From positions 1-55,644 of the forward strand of contig PWGV01000094.1 of the NCBI GenBank assembly GCA_003554585.1: a stretch of 55,644 nt of DNA. Direction: 5' to 3'. This DNA comes from Halobacteroidaceae bacterium (GTDB taxonomy: Bacteria > Bacillota > Halanaerobiia > B1SED10-174). Shown piece by piece: positions 8,983 to 16,268 of the stretch. How positions within the stretch are numbered: the stretch's first letter is position 1; every line of letters starts with the position of its first letter. The notes beneath the pieces were generated by a model. That model searched no databases. It worked only from the letters and a program-made list of their open reading frames with translations, and was not told where the DNA came from. Position numbers and translations under genes: made by a program.

Positions 8983-10248
8983 TCAATTTCCCTGCCAGCC
9001 AAAGTTTTCGTTATAAAAATGATTCTGCAGCATGTCAATTAGAATTCTTGTAAGGTGGGGATCAAACTGAGTTCCCGAACATCTTTCCAGTTCTTCCAAA
9101 ACTTCCTCTTTATTCATAGCCTTACGATAAATCCGGTCGGTTGTCATACAGTCAAAAGCATCGGCCAGAGAAAGAATTCGGGCTTCAAAAGGAATATCTT
9201 CTCCCTTGCGCCCATCAGGGTAGCCTTTTCCATCGTAACGCTCATGGTGATGCCTGATTATGGCCATCAGATCATCAAGCATTTCAATATCTTCTAAAAG
9301 CTTTTCTCCTCTTACGGGGTGTGTTTTTATCTGGTCATATTCCTGGGCAGTCAATCTTCCAGGCTTCAGGAGAATGGCTTCTGGAATTCCCAGTTTCCCT
9401 ACATCGTGAAGTTTAGCAGCCTGAACTATCCGGGGAACCCGGATAGGGGAAAGGCCTGCTCTCCTTCCAATGTCCTCAACATATTGAGCCACCCGTTCAG
9501 AATGCCCCCGTGTATAGGGGTCTTTGGTATCAATTACCCGGGCAAAACTCTCGATAACCTGGAAAAAGCTGTTAATATGTTTGAACCTGGCCTGCAAAAC
9601 ATCCCGGAAAAGAAAAACCAGGGCAAACAAAATTAAAATTCCCGGAAGAGCATGGGACTGGTAGACGATTATAAAGATAACTGCAACAAGAGTTGAGATA
9701 AATACAGTTCTAGTTCTTTCAAGGGCAAATAGGAAAAAATTGTTCCCGGATGACAACTTACCATCTACCCAAAGTCCGATCCAAAGAAAAATATTGTTAA
9801 CAATAGAATAAGTAAACCCAATAGCCGCAATAATCCAAATATTGATCCATTCAAATTCAAAATCAGTCAAGAACCTAAGCCAAATTGAACTAATAATAAC
9901 TGAATTAAAAATTAACGCCCGATTAAGGAAAAAAATATAAACAGGAAAACCTTTTTTTATCTGATTAGGCTGAATTGTGCCTATTGCAGAAACAAACCCA
10001 CCCCAAAATGGACCTAACAAGTACAGGGCAGGTATAATAATTGGCAGGGTTATTGAACTATGAGTCCCGGCACCACTTCCAACGGTCGTCCCAAATGAAA
10101 GAAGAAGCAAAAGGGAGATAAACAAAACAACCAACCCAAATTCATTTAGGGAAAACTTAATTTGATCGACACGAAAAAAATATATAATAAAACCAAGTGA
10201 GAGGAAATAAATTGTTGTAACAAATATTGCCCATCCTCTGTCACGCAC
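8983..10248 (-). CDS. Membrane-bound HD-GYP domain phosphodiesterase
   Basis: The 421-residue protein has about seven or eight membrane segments in residues 5-215, then a cytoplasmic HD-GYP domain. Visible catalytic features are His249 (RGHSERV), the HD pair at 281-282 (KLHDVGK), the HHHERYDG stretch at 333-340, GYPDG at 342-346 and LADAFDCMTTDR. HD-GYP enzymes with these residues usually hydrolyse cyclic di-GMP (or related cyclic dinucleotides) at a bi- or trinuclear metal centre. The N-terminal membrane part is probably a sensor; its ligand is unknown. It starts with GTG behind TTGGAGG. Upstream in the same direction lie a 33-codon peptide gene and a conserved hypothetical gene, forming a likely three-gene unit ending at the terminator downstream. 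The enzyme class is secure, its signal unknown. Confidence 0.88.
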   Translation of the reverse strand: MRDRGWAIFVTTIYFLSLGFIIYFFRVDQIKFSLNEFGLVVLFISLLLLLSFGTTVGSGAGTHSSITLPIIIPALYLLGPFWGGFVSAIGTIQPNQIKKGFPVYIFFLNRALIFNSVIISSIWLRFLTDFEFEWINIWIIAAIGFTYSIVNNIFLWIGLWVDGKLSSGNNFFLFALERTRTVFISTLVAVIFIIVYQSHALPGILILFALVFLFRDVLQARFKHINSFFQVIESFARVIDTKDPYTRGHSERVAQYVEDIGRRAGLSPIRVPRIVQAAKLHDVGKLGIPEAILLKPGRLTAQEYDQIKTHPVRGEKLLEDIEMLDDLMAIIRHHHERYDGKGYPDGRKGEDIPFEARILSLADAFDCMTTDRIYRKAMNKEEVLEELERCSGTQFDPHLTRILIDMLQNHFYNENFGWQGN

Positions 10249-10304
10249 GGTAAATCCTCCAATCAGGATCTCAATGGCCGGGAGGTTTTTAAAAAGCCTG
10301 TCTG

Positions 10305-10406
10305 TTATCTGGCGCCAAACTGTCCTGAATCTCCACCCAGAGCAACCAGGGTAGAAAGGACCACGTAAACCACAGTGGTGAAAAGAATGAAGAGTTTCTT
10401 CTTCAT
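10305..10406 (-). CDS. 33-residue hydrophobic peptide, unknown function
   Basis: A 34-codon frame begins ATG at 10406 with MKKKLF, continues with an uninterrupted hydrophobic core to about residue 25 and ends with the short polar tail DSGQFGAR before TAA at 10305. A strong GGGAGG ribosome site lies 8 nt before the ATG, so translation is likely when the site is open. The form (basic start, hydrophobic core, short polar end) is that of a secreted signal-peptide-like pro-peptide or a single-pass membrane microprotein. There is no Cys, so it is not an AgrD-type thiolactone precursor. It lies 56 bp upstream of the HD-GYP gene in the same direction and is boxed by the 15-bp inverted repeat. A role as a signal or modulator of the HD-GYP sensor is inference only. 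Confidence 0.6.
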   Translation of the reverse strand: MKKKLFILFTTVVYVVLSTLVALGGDSGQFGAR

Positions 10407-10410
10407 TTTG

Positions 10411-10449
10411 TTAGCCTCCCTTCTAGTTTCGTTCATGAAGGTAGGCTAA
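10411..10449 (-). promoter_or_regulatory. Hairpin that masks the ribosome site of the 33-residue peptide
   Basis: In the minus-strand RNA TTAGCCT (10449-10443) pairs with AGGCTAA (10417-10411), and inside it, after one mismatch, CCTTC (10441-10437) pairs with GAAGG (10423-10419). The 3' strand contains the whole Shine-Dalgarno GGGAGG. The structure ends 4 nt before the start codon and has no T-run, so it looks like translational control rather than termination. Confidence 0.6.
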
Positions 10450-10491
10450 GCTCATATGTTATGCTCCGCTCGTTCCCGGCCATTGAGAAAT

Positions 10492-11106
10492 CTAGATAAC
10501 AAGTACTGTGTTCAACTTCCTGTTAATAGCATGGAAAAAAGCTTTGGATAGTGCCAGAGGCATATTTTCATCAACCAGACTCGCACCCACCAGGATTTCC
10601 TCCCCCTGTTTCCACTTTAGTTGGAGAATAATAACGATAATTTTTTCTCGCATGTTGGTTTCCTGGACATCCCGAATTTTAATCCGAAAGGGTGGTTTTA
10701 TAAACATCTCAACAGCTTTGGTTAGAGCCTTTAATACAATTTCCTGGGGTTCATCCATTTCATCCCCCTGGTATTTGTAGCTGTACTCTTCTCCCTGAAA
10801 TTTTAATTCAATTGTGCAAACCGGTTCTCTGGGCCTCAAATAAACTCCTAATATTTGAATCCTGTCCAAGGGGCTTCCATCTTTTCTTTGTTCATTTACC
10901 TGGGCAATACTGATTTTTTTATGGTCAAAGGATTCTCCAGTTTCAACTTGAAGAACTGTCTCAATATCTCTTACTAACCTTTTGGGGTTGCGGGATTCAT
11001 CAGAAAGAACGTGGATCTCTTTGATTGCCCCGTCTTCTTCCTGAGTTATGTTAACGGCTAATACGCCCTCGAGTTGAGCAATTCTTTCCCGAAGTTTCTC
11101 CTGCAA
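10492..11106 (-). CDS. Conserved-looking hypothetical protein upstream of the HD-GYP module
   Basis: The protein of about 204 residues is soluble, with no signal peptide. The N-terminal third (IAQLEGVLAVNI ... IKEIHVLSDESRNPKRLVRDIE) and the C-terminal part read as alternating beta strands and amphipathic helices, like small alpha/beta regulatory or dimerisation domains. I have the impression of having seen this N-terminal pattern in other Gram-positive genomes but cannot attach a function. An in-frame GTG at 11115 lies right on the purine-rich ribosome site, so the TTG at 11106 with about 8 nt spacing is the better start. It is the first gene of the unit that contains the 33-residue peptide and the HD-GYP enzyme. 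Confidence 0.7.
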   Translation of the reverse strand: MQEKLRERIAQLEGVLAVNITQEEDGAIKEIHVLSDESRNPKRLVRDIETVLQVETGESFDHKKISIAQVNEQRKDGSPLDRIQILGVYLRPREPVCTIELKFQGEEYSYKYQGDEMDEPQEIVLKALTKAVEMFIKPPFRIKIRDVQETNMREKIIVIILQLKWKQGEEILVGASLVDENMPLALSKAFFHAINRKLNTVLVI

Positions 11107-11366
11107 AAGGACCACCCTTCCCGCAGTTGCCTTGTTGTCCTATGATTCGCCAAACCTTGAGATAACTCCTTCCTGTTTAAACCAAGAAAAACCTTTTCTT
11201 GAAAGGACTCCGCCACCCTAAAAACATTTTTCATTTTCCCTCAAAGCAAAGATCCCCCTAAAACAAAGCTTTTTAAGGGAGTAAACACCCTTCTTCAAGC
11301 AATGACAAAGATTTCTGCTTCAGGAAAAATTTTTGGAAAAAGGAAAATTTTTTCTTCTTTTTCCAG

Positions 11367-12755
11367 TTAAAATTTAGCAGAACGGGGGAAACGGGGAAAT
11401 GGAATCACGTCACGAATATTGGTCATCCCAGATAGGTACATTACCATCCTCTCAAATCCAAGCCCAAATCCTGAATGTGGTACAGTACCATATTTTCTTA
11501 TATCCAAAAACCACTGGTATTCTTCAATATCCATGCCCTGCTGGATCATATTATTTTTTAAGTAATCGTGCCGTTCCTCCCGCTGGCTTCCACCGACAAT
11601 TTCTCCTACAAGCGGAACCAGAACATCAACAGCACGAACTGTTTTTTCATCCTCATTCGCCCGCATATAAAAAGCTTTAATTTCCCGGGGATAATCAGTT
11701 ACAAAAACTGGCTTTTTAAAATATTCCTCGGAGAGAAAACGCTCATGTTCTGATTGTAAATCAAGGCCCCATCCAACGGGAAATTCAAAATCCCTTTGGG
11801 CTTTTTTAAGAATATCAACAGCTTCAGTGTAGGTAATCTTGGCAAAATCGGATTCAACAATGGATTGCAGAACTTTTTGTCTCCCTTTATCAATCCACTG
11901 GTTAAAAAAGGCCATTTCTTCCTCGCACTGCTCAAGACTATAGGAGATAAGGTGTTTTAAAAAATCCTCGATTAAAATTATCATCTCATCGAGGTCGCAA
12001 AAAGCCATTTCCGGTTCCATCATCCAGAATTCAGAGAGGTGACGGGAGGTATAGGACTTTTCTGCTCTAAAGGTAGGACCAAAGGTATAAATATCACCCA
12101 GGGCTGTACACATTAACTCCCCTTCCAGTTGACCACTTACAGTCAGATAGGCTTTCTCCGCAAAAAAATCTTTATCCATATCCAGCTCGGTTTTCTTCTC
12201 AGCTAGCTCTTTTAAGGGAAGGGTGGTAACCTGGAAAAGGTCTCCAGCTCCCTCACAGTCGCTGGTAGTAATAATCGGGGTATGGATGTAATAAAAACCC
12301 CTCTGCTGGTAGTATTCATGAATACAATGGGATAGTTTGCTCCTAAAACGATTAATAACCCCAAAAGTATTGGTCCGGGGCCTGAGGTGAGCAATTTCCC
12401 GCAAAAATTCAAAAGTATGCCTTTTTTTCTGAAGCGGGTAATCCTGGAAGCATTCTCCCACTATTTCCAGTTCTTCGGCATGAACTTCATAGGCCTGCTC
12501 TCTGCCTTCAACCTGGACTACCTTGCCCACAACACGCAGACTGGTTCCAGTTATTATCCTTTCGAGCTCGGGAAAATTTCCAGGAGGAGAAAAAACCACC
12601 TGGGCATTGTACAGAGAGCTTCCGTCATTTATTTCAATGAAACCTACATTTTTAGATAGCCGTTTTGTCCTAGCCCAGCCCAAAATAATTACTTGTTGAT
12701 CGATTTTTCGACCGCTAATAATTTCTTTAACCCTGGTCTTTGTAAAGTAATCCAT
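11367..12755 (-). CDS. asnS: Asparaginyl-tRNA synthetase
   Basis: This class II synthetase charges tRNA-Asn. The 462-residue protein has an N-terminal OB-fold anticodon domain (VIILGWARTKRLSKNVGFIEI), class II motif 2 (FRAEKSYTSRHLSEFWMMEPE) and motif 3 (GFGLGFERMVMYLSGM). It ends with NIRDVIPFPR, typical of AsnS rather than AspS. The segment DKDFFAEKAYLTVSGQLEGE and the length match the longer, E. coli-like form more than the 430-residue Bacillus form. Two ATG codons are close together. The second (12755) has GGAGGGAG 6 nt upstream, while the first abuts it, so the second is chosen. No T-box leader is visible in the 180 bp upstream. Confidence 0.95.
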   Translation of the reverse strand: MDYFTKTRVKEIISGRKIDQQVIILGWARTKRLSKNVGFIEINDGSSLYNAQVVFSPPGNFPELERIITGTSLRVVGKVVQVEGREQAYEVHAEELEIVGECFQDYPLQKKRHTFEFLREIAHLRPRTNTFGVINRFRSKLSHCIHEYYQQRGFYYIHTPIITTSDCEGAGDLFQVTTLPLKELAEKKTELDMDKDFFAEKAYLTVSGQLEGELMCTALGDIYTFGPTFRAEKSYTSRHLSEFWMMEPEMAFCDLDEMIILIEDFLKHLISYSLEQCEEEMAFFNQWIDKGRQKVLQSIVESDFAKITYTEAVDILKKAQRDFEFPVGWGLDLQSEHERFLSEEYFKKPVFVTDYPREIKAFYMRANEDEKTVRAVDVLVPLVGEIVGGSQREERHDYLKNNMIQQGMDIEEYQWFLDIRKYGTVPHSGFGLGFERMVMYLSGMTNIRDVIPFPRFPRSAKF

Positions 12756-12920
12756 TTGCATCTCCCTCCAGTAAAATTCTGCCGAAATATTTTCACCATT
12801 TTAAACTACTATTCCCCAAAGTCCTGATTATTCCTTCAATATTTTAAATACCACTCTTGTAAACAACAGATTTTTTTATTGGTTTTAATAATTTCATTCA
12901 AAAAACAAGCCTTATAAAAT

Positions 12921-12948
12921 GGAATGATCCCCAGGAGGGGATCATTCC
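12921..12948 (-). terminator. Intrinsic terminator after the AhpD-like gene
   Basis: GGAATGATCCCC (12921-12932) and GGGGATCATTCC (12937-12948) form a perfect 12-bp stem with a 4-nt loop that includes the stop codon. On the minus strand it is followed by ATTTTAT, a weak U-tract. Confidence 0.7.
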
Positions 12949-13286
12949 TTCCAGTCCATTTCTTTAATTAACTCAACCGCTCGCCTCATATGAGGAATTA
13001 CAATCGATCCCCCTACCACCAGGGCAACTGCCATGGTTTCCTCTACTTCTTTTTTGCTGGCCCCAACCTTTTGAGCCTGCCATAGATGATAGGTAATGCA
13101 ATCATCGCATCGCAAAACCATTGAAGCTACGAGACCCAGCAGTTCTTTTGTTTTTTCAGGAAGGACTCCTTCTTTATAAACCTGGTTATCCAGGGCAAAA
13201 AACCGTTTAATTGTTTGGTTATCTATTTTCTCAATTTCCTGGTTGATTTCTTCCCGAAACTTTTTAAAATCTTCCAGTCTATCCAT
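12942..13286 (-). CDS. Carboxymuconolactone decarboxylase/AhpD-like protein
   Basis: The 114-residue all-helical protein carries the family's redox motif in MVLRCDDCITYHL (Cys-x-x-Cys with a His five residues after the second Cys). In AhpD-type proteins this pair reduces peroxiredoxin partners, while other members are decarboxylases or have no known reaction. The length is typical of a single CMD domain. Its ATG overlaps the end of the amidohydrolase gene by 8 bp, so the two are translationally coupled and probably act together, but no substrate can be deduced. The terminator downstream ends the operon. The family is secure, the physiological role is not. Confidence 0.85.
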   Translation of the reverse strand: MDRLEDFKKFREEINQEIEKIDNQTIKRFFALDNQVYKEGVLPEKTKELLGLVASMVLRCDDCITYHLWQAQKVGASKKEVEETMAVALVVGGSIVIPHMRRAVELIKEMDWKE

Positions 13287-14442
13287 CCTGGACCAACTCG
13301 CCTCGCATATAAACTTTTAAAGCACGACTGTGCACATCAAAAGGATGCTTATCCCAGATCACAAAATCGGCTTCTTTCCCCTTTTCCAGGCTGCCTACCT
13401 GGTCAGCAATACCGAGGATCTCGGCAGCACTAAGGGTAATGGCTTTGAGGGCTTCCTCTTCGGGCAGCCCTGCTTTCATTGCCAGGCTGGCACAAAGGCC
13501 CAGGTACTCTATGGGAACTACCGGGTGGTCAGTCATAATCGCTACCTTTACTCCCGCCTCATGGAGAACCTTGGGAGTTTCCCAGGTGATATCCTTTGTT
13601 TCCAGTTTTGTAGCCGGACCAAGGGAAGGACCAACTATTGCCGGATAGCCACTCTCAGCAATTTCCCCGGCAATTTTATGCCCTTCGGTACAATGCTCTA
13701 TAGTCAGGTCAATATTAAATTCCCGGGCAACCCGGATTCCCGTCATAATATCATCAGCCCGGTGGGCGTGCAGCCTAAGGGGCATTCCCCGGTTGAGAAC
13801 CCTGAGCATGGCCTCCATTTTCAAATCTCTTTCCGGCATTTTATCTGGATCTTTTTCCCCTTTTTCCAGTTTGGCCTGATAATTTTCTGCTTTAACCAGG
13901 GTTTCCCTGAGCAGTGCGGCTGAAGCCATTCGGGGGATAGGGGATTTTTTGGGGCCCATTACCCCGTAAACTCTTTTTGGGTTTTCCCCGAGCGCGGCTT
14001 TCATTCCCGCGGGATTGCGAACTATCATTTCCTCAATAGTTTTTCCCGCAGTTCTAATTACAACCGTTTCCCCTCCAATTATATTTGCGCTTCCAGGTCC
14101 GGTCATAATTGTGGTAACCCCCCCCGCCCGGGCACTTTTAAACCCTCCATCTTCGGGAAGGATACCGTCTATCGCCCTGAGGTGAGGAGTAACCGGTTCA
14201 GAAATTTCATTATAATCCTGGCCTTCCCAGCCTACTCCCACTTCGCCAATACCCACGTGGGAATGGGCATCAATAAATCCAGGAGTAATTATTTTACCTT
14301 CAAGGTCGATGACCTCTGCTCCCTGGGGGATATCTCCTTCTTTTAAAACATCGACAATTTTTCCATCCTTAACCAGCAAAAGGCCCGATTCAATTGTATC
14401 CCCTTTTCCAGTCATTATTTTGGCATTCTTAAATACTAACAT
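13279..14442 (-). CDS. Metal-dependent amidohydrolase
   Basis: The 387-residue protein has the amidohydrolase superfamily order: an N-terminal beta-sandwich half (KNAKIMTGKG, KIVDVLKEG), the metal-binding HxH in PGFIDAHSHVG, RAGGVTT, the later His ligands in LRLHAHRADD and TIEHCTEGH, the catalytic Asp in MTDHP, and the C-terminal GSLEKGKEADFVIWD that closes the sandwich. The pattern is nearest to imidazolonepropionase/prolidase-like cytosolic amidohydrolases. The substrate is unknown. Two ATGs occur; the one at 14442 has GGAGGAGG at good distance. The gene overlaps the 3' end of the CFI-box gene by 14 bp and the AhpD-like gene by 8 bp, giving a tight three-gene operon. Confidence 0.87.
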   Translation of the reverse strand: MLVFKNAKIMTGKGDTIESGLLLVKDGKIVDVLKEGDIPQGAEVIDLEGKIITPGFIDAHSHVGIGEVGVGWEGQDYNEISEPVTPHLRAIDGILPEDGGFKSARAGGVTTIMTGPGSANIIGGETVVIRTAGKTIEEMIVRNPAGMKAALGENPKRVYGVMGPKKSPIPRMASAALLRETLVKAENYQAKLEKGEKDPDKMPERDLKMEAMLRVLNRGMPLRLHAHRADDIMTGIRVAREFNIDLTIEHCTEGHKIAGEIAESGYPAIVGPSLGPATKLETKDITWETPKVLHEAGVKVAIMTDHPVVPIEYLGLCASLAMKAGLPEEEALKAITLSAAEILGIADQVGSLEKGKEADFVIWDKHPFDVHSRALKVYMRGELVQDG

Positions 14443-15733
14443 TTTCATCCTCCTCCACTGTTCTCTTATTTTTTAAAAATCTAAGAAGAAACCCTTGGGC
14501 TACTATAATCAGACACCTGCGAACTGGACCTCTTAAAAAAGGAAACTCCGAAAGTACCTTCGCCAGAAAGGGTCCGGTCCTGTAATAGAGCAAAATAACA
14601 AGTCTCCCAGTCAAATGGCGGTTAAGGTAATGACTTCGCCAGAATTTTAGGATTGCAATGTATTTTTCTTCTTCTGCTTTTGTTAACACTACTCCCGCCA
14701 CGAAACAGGGGCCAAATTTGGGACCTATTTCTTCTTCCTCTGGAGGCAAAAATGGAAGTCCCAACTGGCGGTAATACCTGTAGGTAGCAGGATAATTGTT
14801 CCGCAATTGAATTGCAACCGCCATTTTTTCCTGTTGACTTATTTCAGGATGTTTAATGCTCCCCGGGTTTTCTTCCATAAATACTAGCTTTTTTAACCTG
14901 CCCAGGATAAAATCAATTACTCCCGGTGAAAACCTCTGGTCATTTGCCAATTTTGAGCTTTCTTCCCTGGCAACCTGGCCCAGTTCCTGCCCACTCCACA
15001 GGGAAAGTTTTTCAACTGCAGGCAGGAGAAGGTTCAGGCGCTCCCGGCTAACAGTTAAAAGCATTTTATTATAAATTTCGGGAAGGTCTAATTCAAGGTT
15101 TCTCCGGTGCTTTGCGGTAATGATTTTCCCATCGGGCGCTTCATTTTCCAGAATATAATCCAATAAATATTTCAGGGCCAAAAATCTTGTTGCTGAAGCT
15201 CTATTTAACCTTGCCAGTTCTGCTGTTTTCAAGTATTGGTGCAAACCCCTTAAACCTTTCTGGTCAACCTGATTATTCAGGATTTTTAACTCGGCCCTGT
15301 TGTTTATTTCCCTCCGGAGGAGTTGGGAAAACTGCCGGAAAAACTTTTCCCACTCTTTTCCTAAACTCTTTTGCTGCAGGAAAGAATTGATTTTTCCTTC
15401 CAGGGAAATTTCCCCTTTATCCCTGGCAATTTGACCGGCCTGGAATAATAATTCTACCGCAAGAAGGCGATTATCCCTTATGTTGATTTCCTGGAGGTTA
15501 CTCCCTTCCATATGCAGGTTCAAAATTAAAAGCAAAACTTCAATTCTTGTTCTCAGGCGAGGAGAATAATTTGCTAAATTTCGGGCCTGCAATTCTTCCC
15601 TTAAATGTTTGGGGGATAATTCAAAAAGCTTTTTTTCCTGCAATCCAAGCTTTTTTAATAGCTCGGGCCAGAAAAATTTAGCCTTTAAATCTCTTTTGTT
15701 TCCAAAACTGGACAGGCCATTTACCTTATCCAT
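14429..15733 (-). CDS. Hypothetical protein with C-terminal CFI-box domain
   Basis: The 434-residue protein is mostly charged, helix-rich and without a signal peptide. Its last 80 residues start PCFVAGVVLTKAEEEKY and continue with LKFWRSHYLNRHLTGR, LVILLYYRTGPFLAK and FPFLRGPVRRCLIIV. This resembles the CFI-box C-terminal domain (Cys-Phe-Ile ... LRxFRDxYLxxxxxGR ... YYxxSPxxA ... LRxxVR) found at the end of many otherwise unrelated proteins of unknown function. The N-terminal 330 residues match nothing I recognise. The start ATG has AAAGGAAAAG upstream. It is followed by the amidohydrolase with a 14-bp overlap and preceded by acylphosphatase 24 bp away. Function unknown. Confidence 0.75.
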   Translation of the reverse strand: MDKVNGLSSFGNKRDLKAKFFWPELLKKLGLQEKKLFELSPKHLREELQARNLANYSPRLRTRIEVLLLILNLHMEGSNLQEINIRDNRLLAVELLFQAGQIARDKGEISLEGKINSFLQQKSLGKEWEKFFRQFSQLLRREINNRAELKILNNQVDQKGLRGLHQYLKTAELARLNRASATRFLALKYLLDYILENEAPDGKIITAKHRRNLELDLPEIYNKMLLTVSRERLNLLLPAVEKLSLWSGQELGQVAREESSKLANDQRFSPGVIDFILGRLKKLVFMEENPGSIKHPEISQQEKMAVAIQLRNNYPATYRYYRQLGLPFLPPEEEEIGPKFGPCFVAGVVLTKAEEEKYIAILKFWRSHYLNRHLTGRLVILLYYRTGPFLAKVLSEFPFLRGPVRRCLIIVAQGFLLRFLKNKRTVEEDENVSI

Positions 15734-15757
15734 TGTGCTCTTTTCCTTTTATCGGGT

Positions 15758-16036
15758 TCAGAATTTTACTTCGAAGGCTGAAAAATTTCCTTCGCTTTCT
15801 TTCCATTCAGTTTTTACCTGAGTTACTCGAGCCATAAAAGGCCCTCCATTCAAAAATTTTTCCAGCTTCTTAAGATCTTCTTCTTCACCTTCCGCAAAAA
15901 CGGCAACATCGCCATCGGCAAGGTTCTGAACATAACCAACCAGGCCCAATCTCTGGGCTTTTTCCAATACAAAGTGGCGAAAACCAACCCCCTGGACCCG
16001 GCCCTTTATTCTTGCCTGCAGGGCTATATCTGCCAT
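15758..16036 (-). CDS. acyP: Acylphosphatase
   Basis: A 92-residue single-domain enzyme that hydrolyses carboxyl-phosphate bonds such as acetyl phosphate or 1,3-bisphosphoglycerate. The signature GRVQGVGFRHF holds the catalytic Arg that binds the phosphate, and GYVQNLADGDVAVFAEG carries the catalytic Asn. Length and both motifs are exactly as expected. GGGAGGGG lies 6 nt before the ATG. It heads the run towards the CFI-box gene. Confidence 0.93.
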   Translation of the reverse strand: MADIALQARIKGRVQGVGFRHFVLEKAQRLGLVGYVQNLADGDVAVFAEGEEEDLKKLEKFLNGGPFMARVTQVKTEWKESEGNFSAFEVKF

Positions 16037-16109
16037 TATTGCCCCTCCCTTTCTTTAATTTTCCTTTTTTAAGGTTTCAACCAACAAGAAAAAAATCCTT
16101 TCTTTTCCC

Positions 16110-16138
16110 TTGACAGATACAGACCTTTCCTTTATAAT
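16110..16138 (+). promoter_or_regulatory. Consensus sigma-A promoter for a plus-strand RNA
   Basis: TTGACA at 16110-16115 and TATAAT at 16133-16138 are separated by exactly 17 bp, a perfect consensus. It points away from acylphosphatase into a stretch with no reading frame. The start is expected near 16145. Confidence 0.85.
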
Positions 16139-16144
16139 GTTAAA

Positions 16145-16265
16145 AAGATAAAATACTAAAGCCCTCCAGTGCTGTCCCCCAGTTGGATTTCCCTCCTCCC
16201 AACCTCCGGAGTTTGGCCTTTTTTGTTTGATGACCCCGGCTTTTTCCGGGGTCATCTTCTTATTA
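16145..16265 (+). ncRNA. Candidate small RNA with repeated CCUCC motifs
   Basis: About 120 nt lie between a perfect promoter and an intrinsic terminator on the plus strand, with no plausible reading frame. The predicted RNA is pyrimidine-rich and contains CCTCC at 16163-16167, 16192-16196 and 16203-16207, each complementary to the GGAGG ribosome sites that most genes here use. C-rich unpaired motifs of this kind are the seed of trans-acting sRNAs such as RsaE/RoxS in Bacillota. A small imperfect stem (CCAACC ... GTTTGG) followed by TTTTTT at 16219-16224 could end a shorter form of about 80 nt. No resemblance to 6S, SRP, tmRNA or RNase P RNA was seen. It runs antisense to no annotated gene and ends at the convergent 3' end of korB. 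Confidence 0.65.
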
Positions 16266-16268
16266 TTT
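16229..16268 (+). terminator. Intrinsic terminator of the plus-strand sRNA
   Basis: GATGACCCCGG (16229-16239) pairs with CCGGGGTCATC (16246-16256), an 11-bp stem. It is followed on plus by TTCTTATTATTT. On minus the stem is followed by CAAACAAAAAA, so it cannot serve korB as a normal terminator. Confidence 0.75.

Larger units (their letters stand above)
10269..10488. repeat. 15-bp perfect inverted repeat flanking a small peptide gene
   Basis: TCTCAATGGCCGGGA at 10269-10283 is repeated in exact inverted form as TCCCGGCCATTGAGA at 10474-10488. The 190 bp between them hold the complete 33-codon peptide gene and its leader hairpin. In RNA the two arms could form a long-range helix that closes off the peptide cistron. 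In DNA they could be the ends of a miniature mobile element. Confidence 0.55.

Noticed and set aside
10250-10491. c-di-GMP riboswitch upstream of the HD-GYP gene
   Set aside because: No GEMM-type conserved sequence (such as the GGGCAAA...CCUCCGGCCUAAAC pattern) is present. The structure fits a ribosome-site hairpin and inverted repeat instead.
11183-11201. Short inverted repeat CAAGAAAA/TTTTCTTG upstream of the 204-residue gene
   Set aside because: Eight AT-rich base pairs with a 3-nt spacer in an AT-rich gap can arise by chance; no T-run, no other copy noticed.
12756-12941. T-box riboswitch upstream of asnS
   Set aside because: The conserved AGGGTGGnACCGCG element and specifier structure are absent from the 180 bp upstream; the hairpin there is the terminator of the AhpD-like gene.
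16229-16256. Hairpin read as the korB terminator
   Set aside because: On the minus strand the stem is followed by A-rich rather than T-rich sequence. The T-rich tract is on plus, so it belongs to the plus-strand RNA.
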